Assembly: GCA_023439185.1 (NCBI GenBank) | Contig: JAEXOR010000043.1 | Location: 1 to 64,000 of the forward strand | From: Bacillota bacterium | GTDB taxonomy: Bacteria; Bacillota; Desulfotomaculia; Desulfotomaculales; Desulfallaceae | Length of the DNA stretch: 64,000 nt | Direction: 5' to 3' | Part shown: positions 6,102 through 15,280 of the stretch, piece after piece | Layout of the letters: every line of letters starts with the position of its first letter | How positions within the stretch are numbered: position 1 is the stretch's first letter | Notes under the pieces: model-generated | Seen by the model: only the letters and a program-made list of their open reading frames with translations | Databases searched by the model: none | What the model was told of the DNA's origin: nothing | Translations under genes and position numbers: made by a program

Positions 6102-6392
6102 TCAACACACATCTTGACCAAGTTTTTCCTTGAGTAAAATGCCATCCCGAAAGCCTTGTCTATAGGCGTAATCAAGAGCTATCGTTAAGCTGGAAACCTC
6201 TTCCGAATCGTAATCGAAAAACAAACCTTTATGTTCTTGTCCAAGCGCTTCTGTAATGCGGTCAGATAACCTATTCATTTCATCAAAATGCTTCGAATAC
6301 TCTGGATTACTTCGCGCTTGCTTTAAAGCGTTTTCGCAGCGTTCACTGACAAATAATCGAAAACTTTCGTCGAATGTCTTTTGTTCGGACAA
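6102..6392 (-). CDS. Small helical protein, paralogue of 5801-6052
   Basis: 96 residues, starting at TTG 6392 with AGGAGG about 9 bp upstream. It shares the C-terminal AYRQGFRDGILL motif with its downstream neighbour. The extra N-terminal 13 residues and the FFDYDSEE linker are its own. It lies in the same small-gene operon. Confidence 0.65.
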   Translation of the reverse strand: MSEQKTFDESFRLFVSERCENALKQARSNPEYSKHFDEMNRLSDRITEALGQEHKGLFFDYDSEEVSSLTIALDYAYRQGFRDGILLKEKLGQDVC

Positions 6393-6529
6393 TATAAATT
6401 ACCTCCTTCTCAATGTCCCTTGCCGAAGGAGGGCGCTAATGCTATACTGAATAGCAAAGCTGACCCTTTTCGGAGGGCTTACTGCTGTGGAAGTCCTATA
6501 CTCTTGGCGGGGTGAGGGCTTCCTGTCTT

Positions 6530-6712
6530 TTATTGCTCTTTTTTTGCTTGTCCACTTTTAATCCACTCCAAAAGCGCCTGGCGGCTAAAGCGCCATTGCC
6601 GGCCTATTTTTTGAGCCGGTATTTTACCTTCATTTGCATATGTGAGTAGTGTTCCCCTGCTCACTTTCAACAGTTCCGCCGCCTCCACCGGATTTAAGAC
6701 ATCATCTCCCAG
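6530..6712 (-). CDS. Excisionase-like HTH protein with CTG start
   Basis: A 60-residue protein of the HTH_17/excisionase type: NPVEAAELLKVSRGTLLTYA, then GKIPAQKIGRQWRFSRQALLEWI. No ATG, GTG or TTG lies in frame upstream before poor-coding sequence. CTG at 6710-6712 stands 6 bp after a strong AGGAGGTGG, so CTG is the likely start. It may act as recombination directionality factor or as a regulator of the small-gene operon 6392-4829 below it. Confidence 0.75.
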   Translation of the reverse strand: MGDDVLNPVEAAELLKVSRGTLLTYANEGKIPAQKIGRQWRFSRQALLEWIKSGQAKKEQ

Positions 6713-7065
6713 ATTTAACCACCTCCTGTGTATTTTTTCTATGTTATTCCTTTTTTATCAACATGTCAATGCCAATAATGAATAAATAAAAAGAACTATG
6801 CAAAATAGTATCTATTAAAGCATAAGAAAACATAAAATGGTACATGCTTCTCTGTAGGAGTATTGCTCTTTGCTTGAATAAATAACCCCGCCCATGTTTA
6901 TATTTTCGTTCCAATTTTGGGGCGTTTTTGTCGCTCTACGGAGCATTACCGATGGTTACATGAAGGGGTTTTTATTTTGCAATCATTCGACTTATTTTGA
7001 CATCAGAATGTCCTTGCGCTGGGTTACAATGGATAAAACACTCTAAAAGGGCATGGGGTGGTTAA
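6713..7065. other. Divergent intergenic region
   Basis: This 353-bp AT-rich stretch lies between the minus-strand HTH gene and the plus-strand 7066 gene. It must carry both promoters. TTGACA at 6996-7001 and TACAAT near 7024 are too far apart (22 bp) to be a convincing pair. Nothing else was recognised. Confidence 0.4.
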
Positions 7066-7494
7066 ATGGCAAAGAAACTTTATATTGCCGTAGCGGTTTT
7101 GGTAATTCTCTGTTTAGCTGGGTTTTTCCGGTGGGAAGAAGGAAGGGTCGAAAAGGTAACAAGTGATGGCAGTTATACCACAACGCAATATTTATACGAT
7201 CGCTGGTTTCAACAAGAATGGGTCAAGGTCAACGCATGGAATAATAAGGATACAAGCTATACTCAGATAATGTTGCCCTTAAATGCCGGTAATGTAAACC
7301 TAAAAGAGCTTTCACAAAAAGCCAATGAACAAAAAAAATACAGGGAACACAGAAGCAAAATGATATCTTACACAAACATGGGCACATGGATATGGCGGGG
7401 CTTAATTGCACTTAACGTCATAATAATCATGGGTATAATTTATAAGCTGATTTTTAGACACGGTAAGCCTGAACCCCCGGGAGGTCCAGCATAA
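7066..7494 (+). CDS. Hypothetical two-TM membrane protein
   Basis: 142 residues: an N-terminal hydrophobic helix (about 5-20), an extracytoplasmic or cytoplasmic middle of about 90 residues with 'EEGRVEKVTSDGSYTTTQ', a second membrane helix (about 108-128) and a short basic tail. ATG 7066 follows GGGGTGG. It is the only plus-strand gene in the left 19 kb of the element and converges on the 1392-residue gene. Candidates are a superinfection-exclusion or lysogenic-conversion protein, but nothing in the sequence decides this. Confidence 0.6.
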   Translation: MAKKLYIAVAVLVILCLAGFFRWEEGRVEKVTSDGSYTTTQYLYDRWFQQEWVKVNAWNNKDTSYTQIMLPLNAGNVNLKELSQKANEQKKYREHRSKMISYTNMGTWIWRGLIALNVIIIMGIIYKLIFRHGKPEPPGGPA

Positions 7495-7534
7495 AGCAAT
7501 ACGGAAACAAAGAAGGGGCCGCAATAGCCCCTTC

Positions 7535-10500
7535 TTATTTCGCCTTTTTCAGTTTCTCCACATGGACTCCGTAAACTTTCTCGTAATGCTCAATGGCCCG
7601 CTTTAAATCAAGTATTTGCTCCCGGTCCAGCGTCTTGACAAAAGCCACCTGTTCTTCCATGTTAAGCCCATCCAGCGGGTGTTTACTCTCCAGCGACTGC
7701 CGCAGGCCTTTGTCGGTGCCGCCCAGGTCTGCATACTCCTGCAGATACCGCTTGGCGGCTTCCTTGTCCTTATAGTACAGCGCCTGCTTGAAGTTGTAGA
7801 GGGCATTGCTCTTGTCATTGATTATCGTCCCGCTGGTCTTCCTGCCGAGCTTTTTCATGAACCGGTATTTTTCATCAATGGCATTGTAATATGCCGTCAG
7901 TTCCGGATCATTAGAGTAAGTTACCAGGTCCTGCAGTGTTTCCCCGTAAGGCCTGGAAGGCAGTTTCATCACGGCGCGGTATTCGTTCTCCAGACCCAGG
8001 CTTTGAGCGGTATGCAAGCCCCGGTCCCTGATCTGCCCCGGGCTGAAGATATCCGGGAATACCTTCTTGCCGGTGGCGATCTCCGCCGGCGCCTTGATAA
8101 ACGGCGTTATACCCTGCGCCAGCTTATTAACCGGTCTTTTAGCCAATTCCACAGCCACTTCCTTGACTGACTTCTTCCCGTTTAAGACGTCCTGCACCTG
8201 TCTAACAGTACCGGCGTCCACACCGAACCAGTCAACAAAGTCCTGCAGAGCGCCCAGCCGGCTGAAGTACAGAGTATTGCCGTCCTCGTCCTGCCCGAAG
8301 ATAATATGCGGCCGGTTGCGCTCTTCAGCGGATAAACCCTTCTCCAGTTCCGGGAAGCGGGTGTTATTCCACACGTCCAGCATAACCCACAAGGCCGATG
8401 CTTTCATAGCCAGCGCACCCACACGATAAGCAATCATTGGAGTTCTAACAGCCCCGCCAAGTAGCTTACGGCCCACAGTATGGGCAAGCTCACCATCCCG
8501 GGCGGCGTTAATCATCAGCTGCTTATACCGCCTGAAGTTTACCTCATTCCAGCTCCAGAATGGAATTAGGTGCTCGCGTAGCGCCTGCCCCAATACTCCC
8601 ACCTGGTCATAAGCGCCCAATAGTTCATTGGACAGCTTGAACGCCCGGTCCTTGATGTCGTCCAGGGCCATAACTTCCTCGGGTATACTGGCGCCAAAGT
8701 TTTTCGGCCGGCCATTGTTCTTCCGCATCTGATCAGAGTAGTCCAGATAAGCGGAATAGCGCAGAATAGCTTCTCTAAAGTCTGTGGAAAGCCGGGCCGC
8801 CTTCCAATACCCCTGCCATGCTTTAATGGGCATCTCCACCAGGCTGCCTTTTTTCTCCTGCAACTGCACGAACATCTTCAGTTTATTGACGTCCCCCAAC
8901 TCCTGTGCCTGTAGAAGCGTCTGCATGCCGCCGCGCTCGAACCAATCCTTCATGTCCGGGGTCATGCTTTTATCCCCGGTAAACACCTGGTACAGTTCCC
9001 CTATCGCCCGGGGAGTTTTCTTAAATGTGGATGGGTTGCCGGCAAAGGCCGCGTCCGCATCACCGGAGATATTCCGGAAATTATACCGGAACCAACGGCG
9101 GGGAGAAATCAGGGTCCATACTTTCCAGTTCCGCTGCAATGTCTTGGACGCCTGGGAAATGGGGTTATCTGTAGGCATGGTAGTCAAGTTGTTCAGCGTG
9201 GCCGCCACCTCTTCCTTGACCACAAACTCCCTGAACCGCTGGCCCATGGCTAGTGCCTTTCTAAGATCCCCGGCCTTTACACCCAGTTCCTCTATGGCGC
9301 CGGAGTAGAGCTTCTCGGCCACTGCCGCCGGAACACTGTCGGTAAAGTAAAATATGTTGCCTTCCCGGGGCTGCCAGGTGGTGTACCCTTCGGGGATATG
9401 CTGTTCCCAATCCTTGCCGTATTGCTGTTTAAGGCGGTTTGCTATGTTGTAATTTCGATCCACGCTCCGTATAGTCCTGGCCACTTCGGTGCTGTAAAGC
9501 ATGTCGGCCATAACTTGGCTTTCGGTCTGCAAGTAATCTGTGTTGATATCCAGTTCGCTGCCCTCACGGTGCCTCAGAAAGCCGCTTTTGGTGGGTGTGC
9601 TCAGCTTCTTACCGGTTCCCGATACCATCCGCTTTAAGTTGGCAAACTCCAGCACCTGGTGCCGGTAATAATCCTCTTTGGTGAGCCTGCTGCCGGCGTC
9701 AAAACCGATGTCCTGCATAGTCTTGATATAATCCGCTTTGATTGCGTCCCACACCTTTTTACGGGCCTCCACAGCCTGGAGCACGTCCGTATGCTTACCC
9801 AATTCCGCGTTAACCCGCTGCAGGTCTTTTTCGAGCGTCTCTGGGGTATACCCAAAGGGCAGTTTCCGACCGGCGGCGGCCTCTTGCTTTAAGTCGTCCA
9901 GGATTACCTTACGGGTGAACAGGTCATGCTTGGCCTGGTCTTGCTTGATGGTCAAGCCCTGGATAATGCGCAGCGCCCGGTCCCCGGTCACGTCCCGCTG
10001 CTTCTTTAACCTGCTCAGGTCAAAGCGCAGGCGTGAGAACTCACCGGTGCGCGGCAGATGCTCAAATTCCCGGGTGGCCAGATTAAAAAGTCTGCTCATA
10101 CTTTGCCTGGCCCGGTCAATAACCGGTTCTTTAGGAACGCCCCTGGACGCCTGCCAGCGGGCTTCCACATCCGGGTCAACGGAAGCGAATTTGCCCGCTT
10201 GTTTGGTATCCTTGCCCCGACCGGTAATCTTCACCGACATGCCCACTGCCGGCCTTACGTCTCCTATTTGCTCGTCAACCACATGGCCAAGCTCAGCCTC
10301 AACTTTTGATAGAGCAGACTGCCCGGTATCCGTGGCCCCTCCCGGGGGTTCTGTCTTTATGGCCTTCCTCCCAATTTTATACTGCCTGCCTGCTTCATTC
10401 TGCACGGTGAGCAGTCCGTTGTCGGTAACGTCCAGCACGGCAAGCTTCTTACCATCAAGCCTGTAAACAGTGTCTCCGGGGGAAATATCAGACTGCCTGG

Positions 10501-11713
10501 CCAGCCGGGGCACTGCCTCCGGGGTTACATCCTGCGGTTGTTGTACTTTGGATGCTTCCTCTCCAGCCGTCATATTAACAGCTTTTCGCCCGATCCTTAA
10601 TTGGTTGCCAGTTTCATTCTTCACCGTTAGCATGGCAGGGTCAGAAGAATCAACAACGGTGAACCTCTGATTCCCCGCTTTGCCGTAAACGGTATCGCCG
10701 GGTTGAACATCAACCTCCTTGGCAGCAGGCGGCGGTGTCCTTGGCGTAACCGCTTTGGCCTGTGGCGCTATTGTCACAGGTTCTTGTTTTAGCGCCGCTG
10801 CTGGGGCTTTAGTTAAATTCAGCGCCTCCGTTTGTGGGAGCTGCAGGGGCTCTTTCAGCCCCTGTATCCCCCTTTGAACCGCCGTCTTTACTAATTGCCC
10901 CGCTTTAACCACTGCTGGATCCCCCACACCAAACAACGCCGCTTCGGTGGCAATGGTCTTACCGGCTTCCGGCAGCGACTGACCCTCTGCTGCTGCCCGC
11001 ATACCACCATGCACAGCACCGGCGCCCAGACCACGAGCCATCATTTTAGCAAGCCAGGGAGCCTGCGGCGCAAACCTGCCCAAAGCGGCGGTCCCCGCTG
11101 CTCCCCCGGTAAGATACGCGGCGGCAACCGTGGGAGCCTCGCCTAGTGCCGCCCCGGCCACATAAGGAGCCCACTGTGCGCCCCGGGGCTCAAATTCAGC
11201 GCGTTCCAATTCGGCCAAGGATACTTTGGGACCGAGAACGGTATTATCCGGGGTAAACAGATTAGCCGCAGCCTTTGTCAAGGGCGCTGTTTCAAAGCCC
11301 TTCATAAAAGCAGTGCCGGCATCACGCCGCTTCTCTGCCGCTGTTGCTTCCCGGGAGCTGATAGTCCCGCCGGATACCAGGGGCGCCCCCGGCGGTCGGT
11401 CGCCTGCCTCCAACATACGGAAGTCTGCCACCGTGGTAGGTTTCCAGGGTTGCGCCGCTACCATTGGCCGGGCTGGGTTGCTTATGGCCTGCGACAACTG
11501 GCTGGAGGGTCCAGCTTGTGGTTGTACGGTTTGGGCAGGCGCCTGCCTTTGCATACCTTGCTGTGCTTCGGTTACCTGCCGCTCTCTTGCATTGCGGTCC
11601 TTTGCCGCCTCAATAGCTCGGTGAGCCTCTTGTTTTTTTTGAGCCTGTCGTTCCTGCTGGTACTCGTCTGTGCGCCGATACCTGCCGGTTTTCAAGTCAA
11701 AGACGTAGCTCAT
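7535..11713 (-). CDS. Giant phage-type polyvalent / ejection-like protein
   Basis: 1392 residues. Residues 1-60 are Gln/Arg-rich and coiled. About 180-275 is Ala/Gly-rich and hydrophobic. Two related beta-rich repeats beginning PGDTVY and ending IGRKAI/V lie at about 337-383 and 412-456. A long helical part follows (about 530-1392) with 'PFWSWNEVNFRRYKQLM' near 1070. The helical part resembles proteins called large polyvalent or internal-virion proteins in podovirus-like phages, possibly LPD38 type. Such proteins are usually packaged and ejected with DNA. It is the last gene of the late-type block, and no capsid gene accompanies it. Confidence 0.65.
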   Translation of the reverse strand: MSYVFDLKTGRYRRTDEYQQERQAQKKQEAHRAIEAAKDRNARERQVTEAQQGMQRQAPAQTVQPQAGPSSQLSQAISNPARPMVAAQPWKPTTVADFRMLEAGDRPPGAPLVSGGTISSREATAAEKRRDAGTAFMKGFETAPLTKAAANLFTPDNTVLGPKVSLAELERAEFEPRGAQWAPYVAGAALGEAPTVAAAYLTGGAAGTAALGRFAPQAPWLAKMMARGLGAGAVHGGMRAAAEGQSLPEAGKTIATEAALFGVGDPAVVKAGQLVKTAVQRGIQGLKEPLQLPQTEALNLTKAPAAALKQEPVTIAPQAKAVTPRTPPPAAKEVDVQPGDTVYGKAGNQRFTVVDSSDPAMLTVKNETGNQLRIGRKAVNMTAGEEASKVQQPQDVTPEAVPRLARQSDISPGDTVYRLDGKKLAVLDVTDNGLLTVQNEAGRQYKIGRKAIKTEPPGGATDTGQSALSKVEAELGHVVDEQIGDVRPAVGMSVKITGRGKDTKQAGKFASVDPDVEARWQASRGVPKEPVIDRARQSMSRLFNLATREFEHLPRTGEFSRLRFDLSRLKKQRDVTGDRALRIIQGLTIKQDQAKHDLFTRKVILDDLKQEAAAGRKLPFGYTPETLEKDLQRVNAELGKHTDVLQAVEARKKVWDAIKADYIKTMQDIGFDAGSRLTKEDYYRHQVLEFANLKRMVSGTGKKLSTPTKSGFLRHREGSELDINTDYLQTESQVMADMLYSTEVARTIRSVDRNYNIANRLKQQYGKDWEQHIPEGYTTWQPREGNIFYFTDSVPAAVAEKLYSGAIEELGVKAGDLRKALAMGQRFREFVVKEEVAATLNNLTTMPTDNPISQASKTLQRNWKVWTLISPRRWFRYNFRNISGDADAAFAGNPSTFKKTPRAIGELYQVFTGDKSMTPDMKDWFERGGMQTLLQAQELGDVNKLKMFVQLQEKKGSLVEMPIKAWQGYWKAARLSTDFREAILRYSAYLDYSDQMRKNNGRPKNFGASIPEEVMALDDIKDRAFKLSNELLGAYDQVGVLGQALREHLIPFWSWNEVNFRRYKQLMINAARDGELAHTVGRKLLGGAVRTPMIAYRVGALAMKASALWVMLDVWNNTRFPELEKGLSAEERNRPHIIFGQDEDGNTLYFSRLGALQDFVDWFGVDAGTVRQVQDVLNGKKSVKEVAVELAKRPVNKLAQGITPFIKAPAEIATGKKVFPDIFSPGQIRDRGLHTAQSLGLENEYRAVMKLPSRPYGETLQDLVTYSNDPELTAYYNAIDEKYRFMKKLGRKTSGTIINDKSNALYNFKQALYYKDKEAAKRYLQEYADLGGTDKGLRQSLESKHPLDGLNMEEQVAFVKTLDREQILDLKRAIEHYEKVYGVHVEKLKKAK

Positions 11714-11716
11714 GGA

Positions 11717-12355
11717 CTATTCCCCCCATGCGTTTATTATCGCTTGCGGCGAAGCTTTTGGATTCGTTCCGGAGGCGCCTGCATCCAATTCAATACCGAA
11801 CTGCTGCGCCAACTGTTTTTCCAGCGCATTAAGCTGTGTGTGGCTAAGGCCGGTATTGCTCTGTCTTAACCGCTTAAGTGTTTCGTCAAAAGCTGCTTTT
11901 GCGTCGAATTTACGAATTGGAGTCATGCCCAGGTTTGGATCACCAGGCATGCGAGCACCTTTTTCCATAAGATCGGTCACATTATCGATAGCCCCTGCAA
12001 GGGTGGCTGAAAATCTTTCCGGTTCGGTTAGTTTTGGCAAGCCGCTTCCACCACCGGCGGCAAGCCTCTGGGTATTGGCAATCTGAGCCCTGGTCAACGC
12101 CTCTTGCAGCGGCCATTCCTGGTTATACCGGCGCGTATCCTCGCTGAACTGTTGATCATACTGACGCCTGTTTTCGTCCAGTTGCCGCATCTGCATTGAG
12201 GGCGTACCGGGCGCGTAAGGCACCTGAACGGGGTTATCCCGCTGGTAGGTTTTCACGGCGTCCAGCATGGCCATGCCAAGGTGTTTCGGGTATTGCTTAC
12301 CCGTCTGCTTGTCCTGAACGACATAGATCGGAATGTCCTGGTCTTGTGTAGCCAT
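11717..12355 (-). CDS. Phage-type hypothetical protein (helical, Gln-rich)
   Basis: 212 residues with no recognised domain. The N-terminus ('DIPIYVVQDKQTGKQYP') is beta-like. The middle (70-120) is a charged Gln/Arg helix, and the C-terminal half is helical (SHTQLNALEKQLAQQFG). It ends 3 bp before the giant protein gene and starts 12 bp after the 12368 gene, so it is operonic with both. Its place suggests a virion or ejection component. Confidence 0.6.
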   Translation of the reverse strand: MATQDQDIPIYVVQDKQTGKQYPKHLGMAMLDAVKTYQRDNPVQVPYAPGTPSMQMRQLDENRRQYDQQFSEDTRRYNQEWPLQEALTRAQIANTQRLAAGGGSGLPKLTEPERFSATLAGAIDNVTDLMEKGARMPGDPNLGMTPIRKFDAKAAFDETLKRLRQSNTGLSHTQLNALEKQLAQQFGIELDAGASGTNPKASPQAIINAWGE

Positions 12356-12367
12356 ATCTACCCCTCC

Positions 12368-13588
12368 TTATAAAATTCCCGCCAGGGCGCTTTGGGGAAT
12401 GTACCAGGCGCCGTCCTGCAGATACCCGCCAAGCCCCTGCAGTTGATTTTGCGAATACTTTTTGCCGTTAATGGTAACTGATTTTGTCGCCGGGTCGTAG
12501 CCAATGCTCGCGCCCTGCTGACTGGCATAGCTTCTAAGCGGCACAGGCGACGTGGTTGTTGAGCCAAGATTGGGCGTTTGACCGGTGGCCTGCGTCCAGT
12601 CAATGGGTTGCTGTTGCCGCTCAAACTCGGTCATAGTAAGGTACGGGGCCAGGGTCGAAAACACGTCCAACCCCATATTCTGCAGGTTGCCGGTTAATCC
12701 GGCCACTGTTTGCATGTTATTGATCATCTGTTGCCAATTGCCGGACTCCGCTGCATCGGCCATGCTCTGCAGGTTGGCTAACTGGTTGGACTCCAACTCA
12801 CCGCGCCGGGCGGCCAAGTCCTGCTCTTTCTGGCTGCCTTGCTGCTTGGCCAGAGCCAAGGCTTCGGCAATGCTGGATAAGGTGGACGCCTTTTCCGCTT
12901 CGGCCTGCGCCGTTTGCTGCAAGATGGGCTCCTGCTGCTGCGCGGTTAACCATTCAACCGCCCCAGAGCGCCCGCCGCCACGGGCTATAGCACTTTCCAG
13001 CGCCTGTTTTGCCCTTTCGTCGAGCATCTTATTGGCTGCATCCTGGTATCCGGTATAAGCCGCTTCAACCTCACCTTTTCGGGTATTTGCCGTTTGTTCT
13101 GCCTGCTGCAAGGAGTCCCGGAGTGCCTGCAGCATTGGGTCAATCTGCAGGTTGGCAAATGTGCTGGCCTGGCTCTGCAGTTCGGAATCGCTAGGGCGAG
13201 CATACTGATTCTGGTTAAGCATGTTCTGTATCTGTGATATCTGATCCTGATATTGTGATGTATACTGTCCAAGCATGGCGTTTAGCTCGTCCATGCCAAA
13301 GCCGCCAGTAGTGGTCTGTTTTTGAGTAGTAGACCGTTTTGGGATAGAGTTTTGTGTATTAGCACTGCCTCCTGCGAGCGATAGGCTCATTTCCCTAATT
13401 CGTGCATCCCGTTCGGCATCAGACATACTGGTGGGATTGCTGCTTGACTTAGTGTTTGTGTCAACCCTGGAACCGCCGATGGCGGAGGGAATGTACTTGT
13501 AATTAGATTCAGGAACCAAAACCCCGTTTTTGTAGATTTTGCCGTTCTTGTTTTCGTAATTAATGCCGCCCTCGCTATATGTTGCCAT
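12368..13588 (-). CDS. Phage-type Gln/Ala-rich coiled-coil protein
   Basis: 406 residues. The N-terminus 'YSEGGINYENKNGKIYKNG' is a short beta segment. About 110-300 is an almost unbroken Gln/Ala-rich helix with many predicted coiled-coil heptads. The C-terminus repeats a KSVTINGKKYSQNQLQGLGG-type segment. ATG 13588 follows an AGGAGGTG-like site. It resembles tail, scaffold or internal virion proteins only in composition, and no family is certain. Confidence 0.6.
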   Translation of the reverse strand: MATYSEGGINYENKNGKIYKNGVLVPESNYKYIPSAIGGSRVDTNTKSSSNPTSMSDAERDARIREMSLSLAGGSANTQNSIPKRSTTQKQTTTGGFGMDELNAMLGQYTSQYQDQISQIQNMLNQNQYARPSDSELQSQASTFANLQIDPMLQALRDSLQQAEQTANTRKGEVEAAYTGYQDAANKMLDERAKQALESAIARGGGRSGAVEWLTAQQQEPILQQTAQAEAEKASTLSSIAEALALAKQQGSQKEQDLAARRGELESNQLANLQSMADAAESGNWQQMINNMQTVAGLTGNLQNMGLDVFSTLAPYLTMTEFERQQQPIDWTQATGQTPNLGSTTTSPVPLRSYASQQGASIGYDPATKSVTINGKKYSQNQLQGLGGYLQDGAWYIPQSALAGIL

Positions 13589-13624
13589 TTAAAGCACCTC
13601 CTGTTTTTTTTGGGTGTGTATGTT

Positions 13625-13669
13625 TTATTTCTTTCTTCCTCCAGCAACTTCTTTTAACGAACCTACCAT
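13625..13669 (-). CDS. Possible 14-residue micropeptide
   Basis: ATG 13669 with GCAGGTGAT upstream encodes a basic 14-residue peptide (MVGSLKEVAGGRKK). It sits in the only sizeable gap of the late block. It may be a chance ORF. Confidence 0.2.
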   Translation of the reverse strand: MVGSLKEVAGGRKK

Positions 13670-13692
13670 TGTTATCACCTGCTTTTAAGTTG

Positions 13693-14847
13693 TTATTCTG
13701 ATCCCACTTTTATGCTAATGCTTCTTATTACTGACCGCCGTCGCTTAATCGTCACCGTTTCTATGGTTTCATCCTTCGCGGCCAGTCGCTCCGGGAATAC
13801 CTCTACCGGCTCCAGGATGCTTCTTAACGGGACTTCTTGATCGGTTAACTCGTCATAAAACTTCACGGCGCCGGTCTCGGCGCGCTTCCCTACATACCCC
13901 TCCTTGGCAACCTTCACAACAAGGGCTTTCTTTGTGAATTGGCCGGTTAATTCGTCCAGTTCAAAGCCATCTCTAACCCGGGGGATTTCTTCTTCCTGCT
14001 CAACAAACTTTGACACATGGTAAGGCTCAACATCCCCGATTTCAGGGTTAAACCTGTACCGAGTTTCCGTTTCCGGCACCTCCATGGTCAGCGTGGCCGG
14101 GATGTCTTTGCATTTGTCGTGCATGGGTATGGTCATGGTCCCGAAGTCCTCATGAACGGTTTTGCACAGGAGGACTATAACGTCCCCATCCTTGAATTTC
14201 TCGCCGCATATAGGGCAGATTTCTTCGGCGAAGCACAGGTCCCCGGACTGGATGTTAACGGCTCTGACTTGTTCCCAGCGGTAGGAACTATTGCCGACAG
14301 AGCCGTCACCGTTATTTAAGGGCAAAAGGTTGCTGTTAATCCGTGAATTACCGACTAAGTTAATGGTGCCGCTCAGGTAAATAGGGGAATAAGTACCTAC
14401 CACCGGCTGAATTATTACACCGGTTTGAGCGGCAATCCTAACAATGTCACCGTACAAAACTAAGTCTTTCTCGTTTACGTCCCCATCCTCGGCTACAATT
14501 GCCAACCCGTCATAGCCGCCTATACTGCCATTAATAGGCGTAATATACCCCCGATCATCATCAACACCCGTGTCACGAAACAGGATTGACCCGCCGGAGC
14601 CTGACAGACCGTGTCTGTTGCTTGTCCACAACTCCAATGCCGTCTTGTTACCCTCAACCACTTTTAACGGGGAATCGCCGGTATTAATTTCCACATAATT
14701 ACTTGCACCCTGCGCAGCAGACCGAAAGAGAGAAGAATATATTTTCCCGGCTACAACAGTTCCCAAGTAAGCCGAAATAGCCGCTAATTCCTCCACGTTA
14801 ATCTTGAGCGCTGTTACCGCGCCGGCTGCCAATTTAGACTCTACCAC
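13693..14847 (-). CDS. Tail-fibre-like protein with zinc-ribbon insertion
   Basis: 384 residues. The N-terminal 180 residues have the tail-fibre style: 'LAAGAVTALKINVEELAA', beta repeats, and 'LPLNNGDGSVGNSSYRWEQV', a block common before chaperone or tip domains. After it come CFAEEICPICGEKFKDGD and a later LLC and HDKC, a likely C-x2-C/C/C zinc site at about 203-246. A charged C-terminal domain of about 130 residues follows. ATG 14847 overlaps the upstream stop by 7 bp. It would set receptor specificity if assembled into a virion. Confidence 0.65.
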   Translation of the reverse strand: MVESKLAAGAVTALKINVEELAAISAYLGTVVAGKIYSSLFRSAAQGASNYVEINTGDSPLKVVEGNKTALELWTSNRHGLSGSGGSILFRDTGVDDDRGYITPINGSIGGYDGLAIVAEDGDVNEKDLVLYGDIVRIAAQTGVIIQPVVGTYSPIYLSGTINLVGNSRINSNLLPLNNGDGSVGNSSYRWEQVRAVNIQSGDLCFAEEICPICGEKFKDGDVIVLLCKTVHEDFGTMTIPMHDKCKDIPATLTMEVPETETRYRFNPEIGDVEPYHVSKFVEQEEEIPRVRDGFELDELTGQFTKKALVVKVAKEGYVGKRAETGAVKFYDELTDQEVPLRSILEPVEVFPERLAAKDETIETVTIKRRRSVIRSISIKVGSE

Positions 14848-15107
14848 CGATTCATCAAGCAGTTGAATTCCTGCGTTAACCCGACTAATTTCTCGCTGAG
14901 CTTGCTGGTCAACAGGTTCCCAAGTTCATCCGTAACAGAATCAACAGTCTCATTTATCGGCTTGCCGACTTTTTTCTCGTACATCTGGAGAATATAGAGC
15001 ATCCTGGCCACTTCGTTGAAGTTGCGCTCAATAGCGGCTTTTAGGTCCTCGCCTTCGAAGTGCCCAATGCGCTGATATGGGAGTTGAACGATGTCCTGGG
15101 TACTCAT
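14841..15107 (-). CDS. Small phage structural-type hypothetical protein
   Basis: 88 residues (VQLPYQRIGHFEGEDLKAAI). It is helical and acidic. I chose ATG 15107 because GAGGAGG lies 10 bp upstream; the open frame to 15176 is lysine-rich and unlike coding sequence. It is coupled to the fibre gene by a 7-bp overlap. Probably a fibre-associated or adaptor protein; inference. Confidence 0.6.
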   Translation of the reverse strand: MSTQDIVQLPYQRIGHFEGEDLKAAIERNFNEVARMLYILQMYEKKVGKPINETVDSVTDELGNLLTSKLSEKLVGLTQEFNCLMNRW

Positions 15108-15184
15108 AAAAACAATGCCTCCTCTTCTCAAATACCTTTTTTTTCCGCTTCTTTTCTTGCCCGGATTGCATCCCAAGTTACTTT

Positions 15185-15247
15185 CTAGTTCAACGGCTCC
15201 CTTGTTACCATTTCATTGCATTTGCATGTCCATCTAAACACCTCCAT
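15185..15247 (-). CDS. Possible 20-residue CxC peptide
   Basis: ATG 15247 encodes MEVFRWTCKCNEMVTREPLN. There is no good ribosome site, so support is weak. It fills part of the 173-bp gap 15108-15280. Confidence 0.18.
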   Translation of the reverse strand: MEVFRWTCKCNEMVTREPLN

Positions 15248-15280
15248 TATTTAAAAATGCGGGGGCTCCAGGGAGCAAGC

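Noticed and set aside
6996..7029. Promoter for the 7066 gene
   Set aside because: TTGACA and TACAAT are present but 22 bp apart, outside the normal range.
9738..10466. Plus-strand ORF of 242 codons
   Set aside because: Shadow of the 1392-residue gene; Ser/Arg-rich as expected from antisense of a GC-rich coding frame.
12358..12624. Minus-strand ORF of 88 codons
   Set aside because: Alternative frame within the 12368-13588 gene; basic shadow composition.
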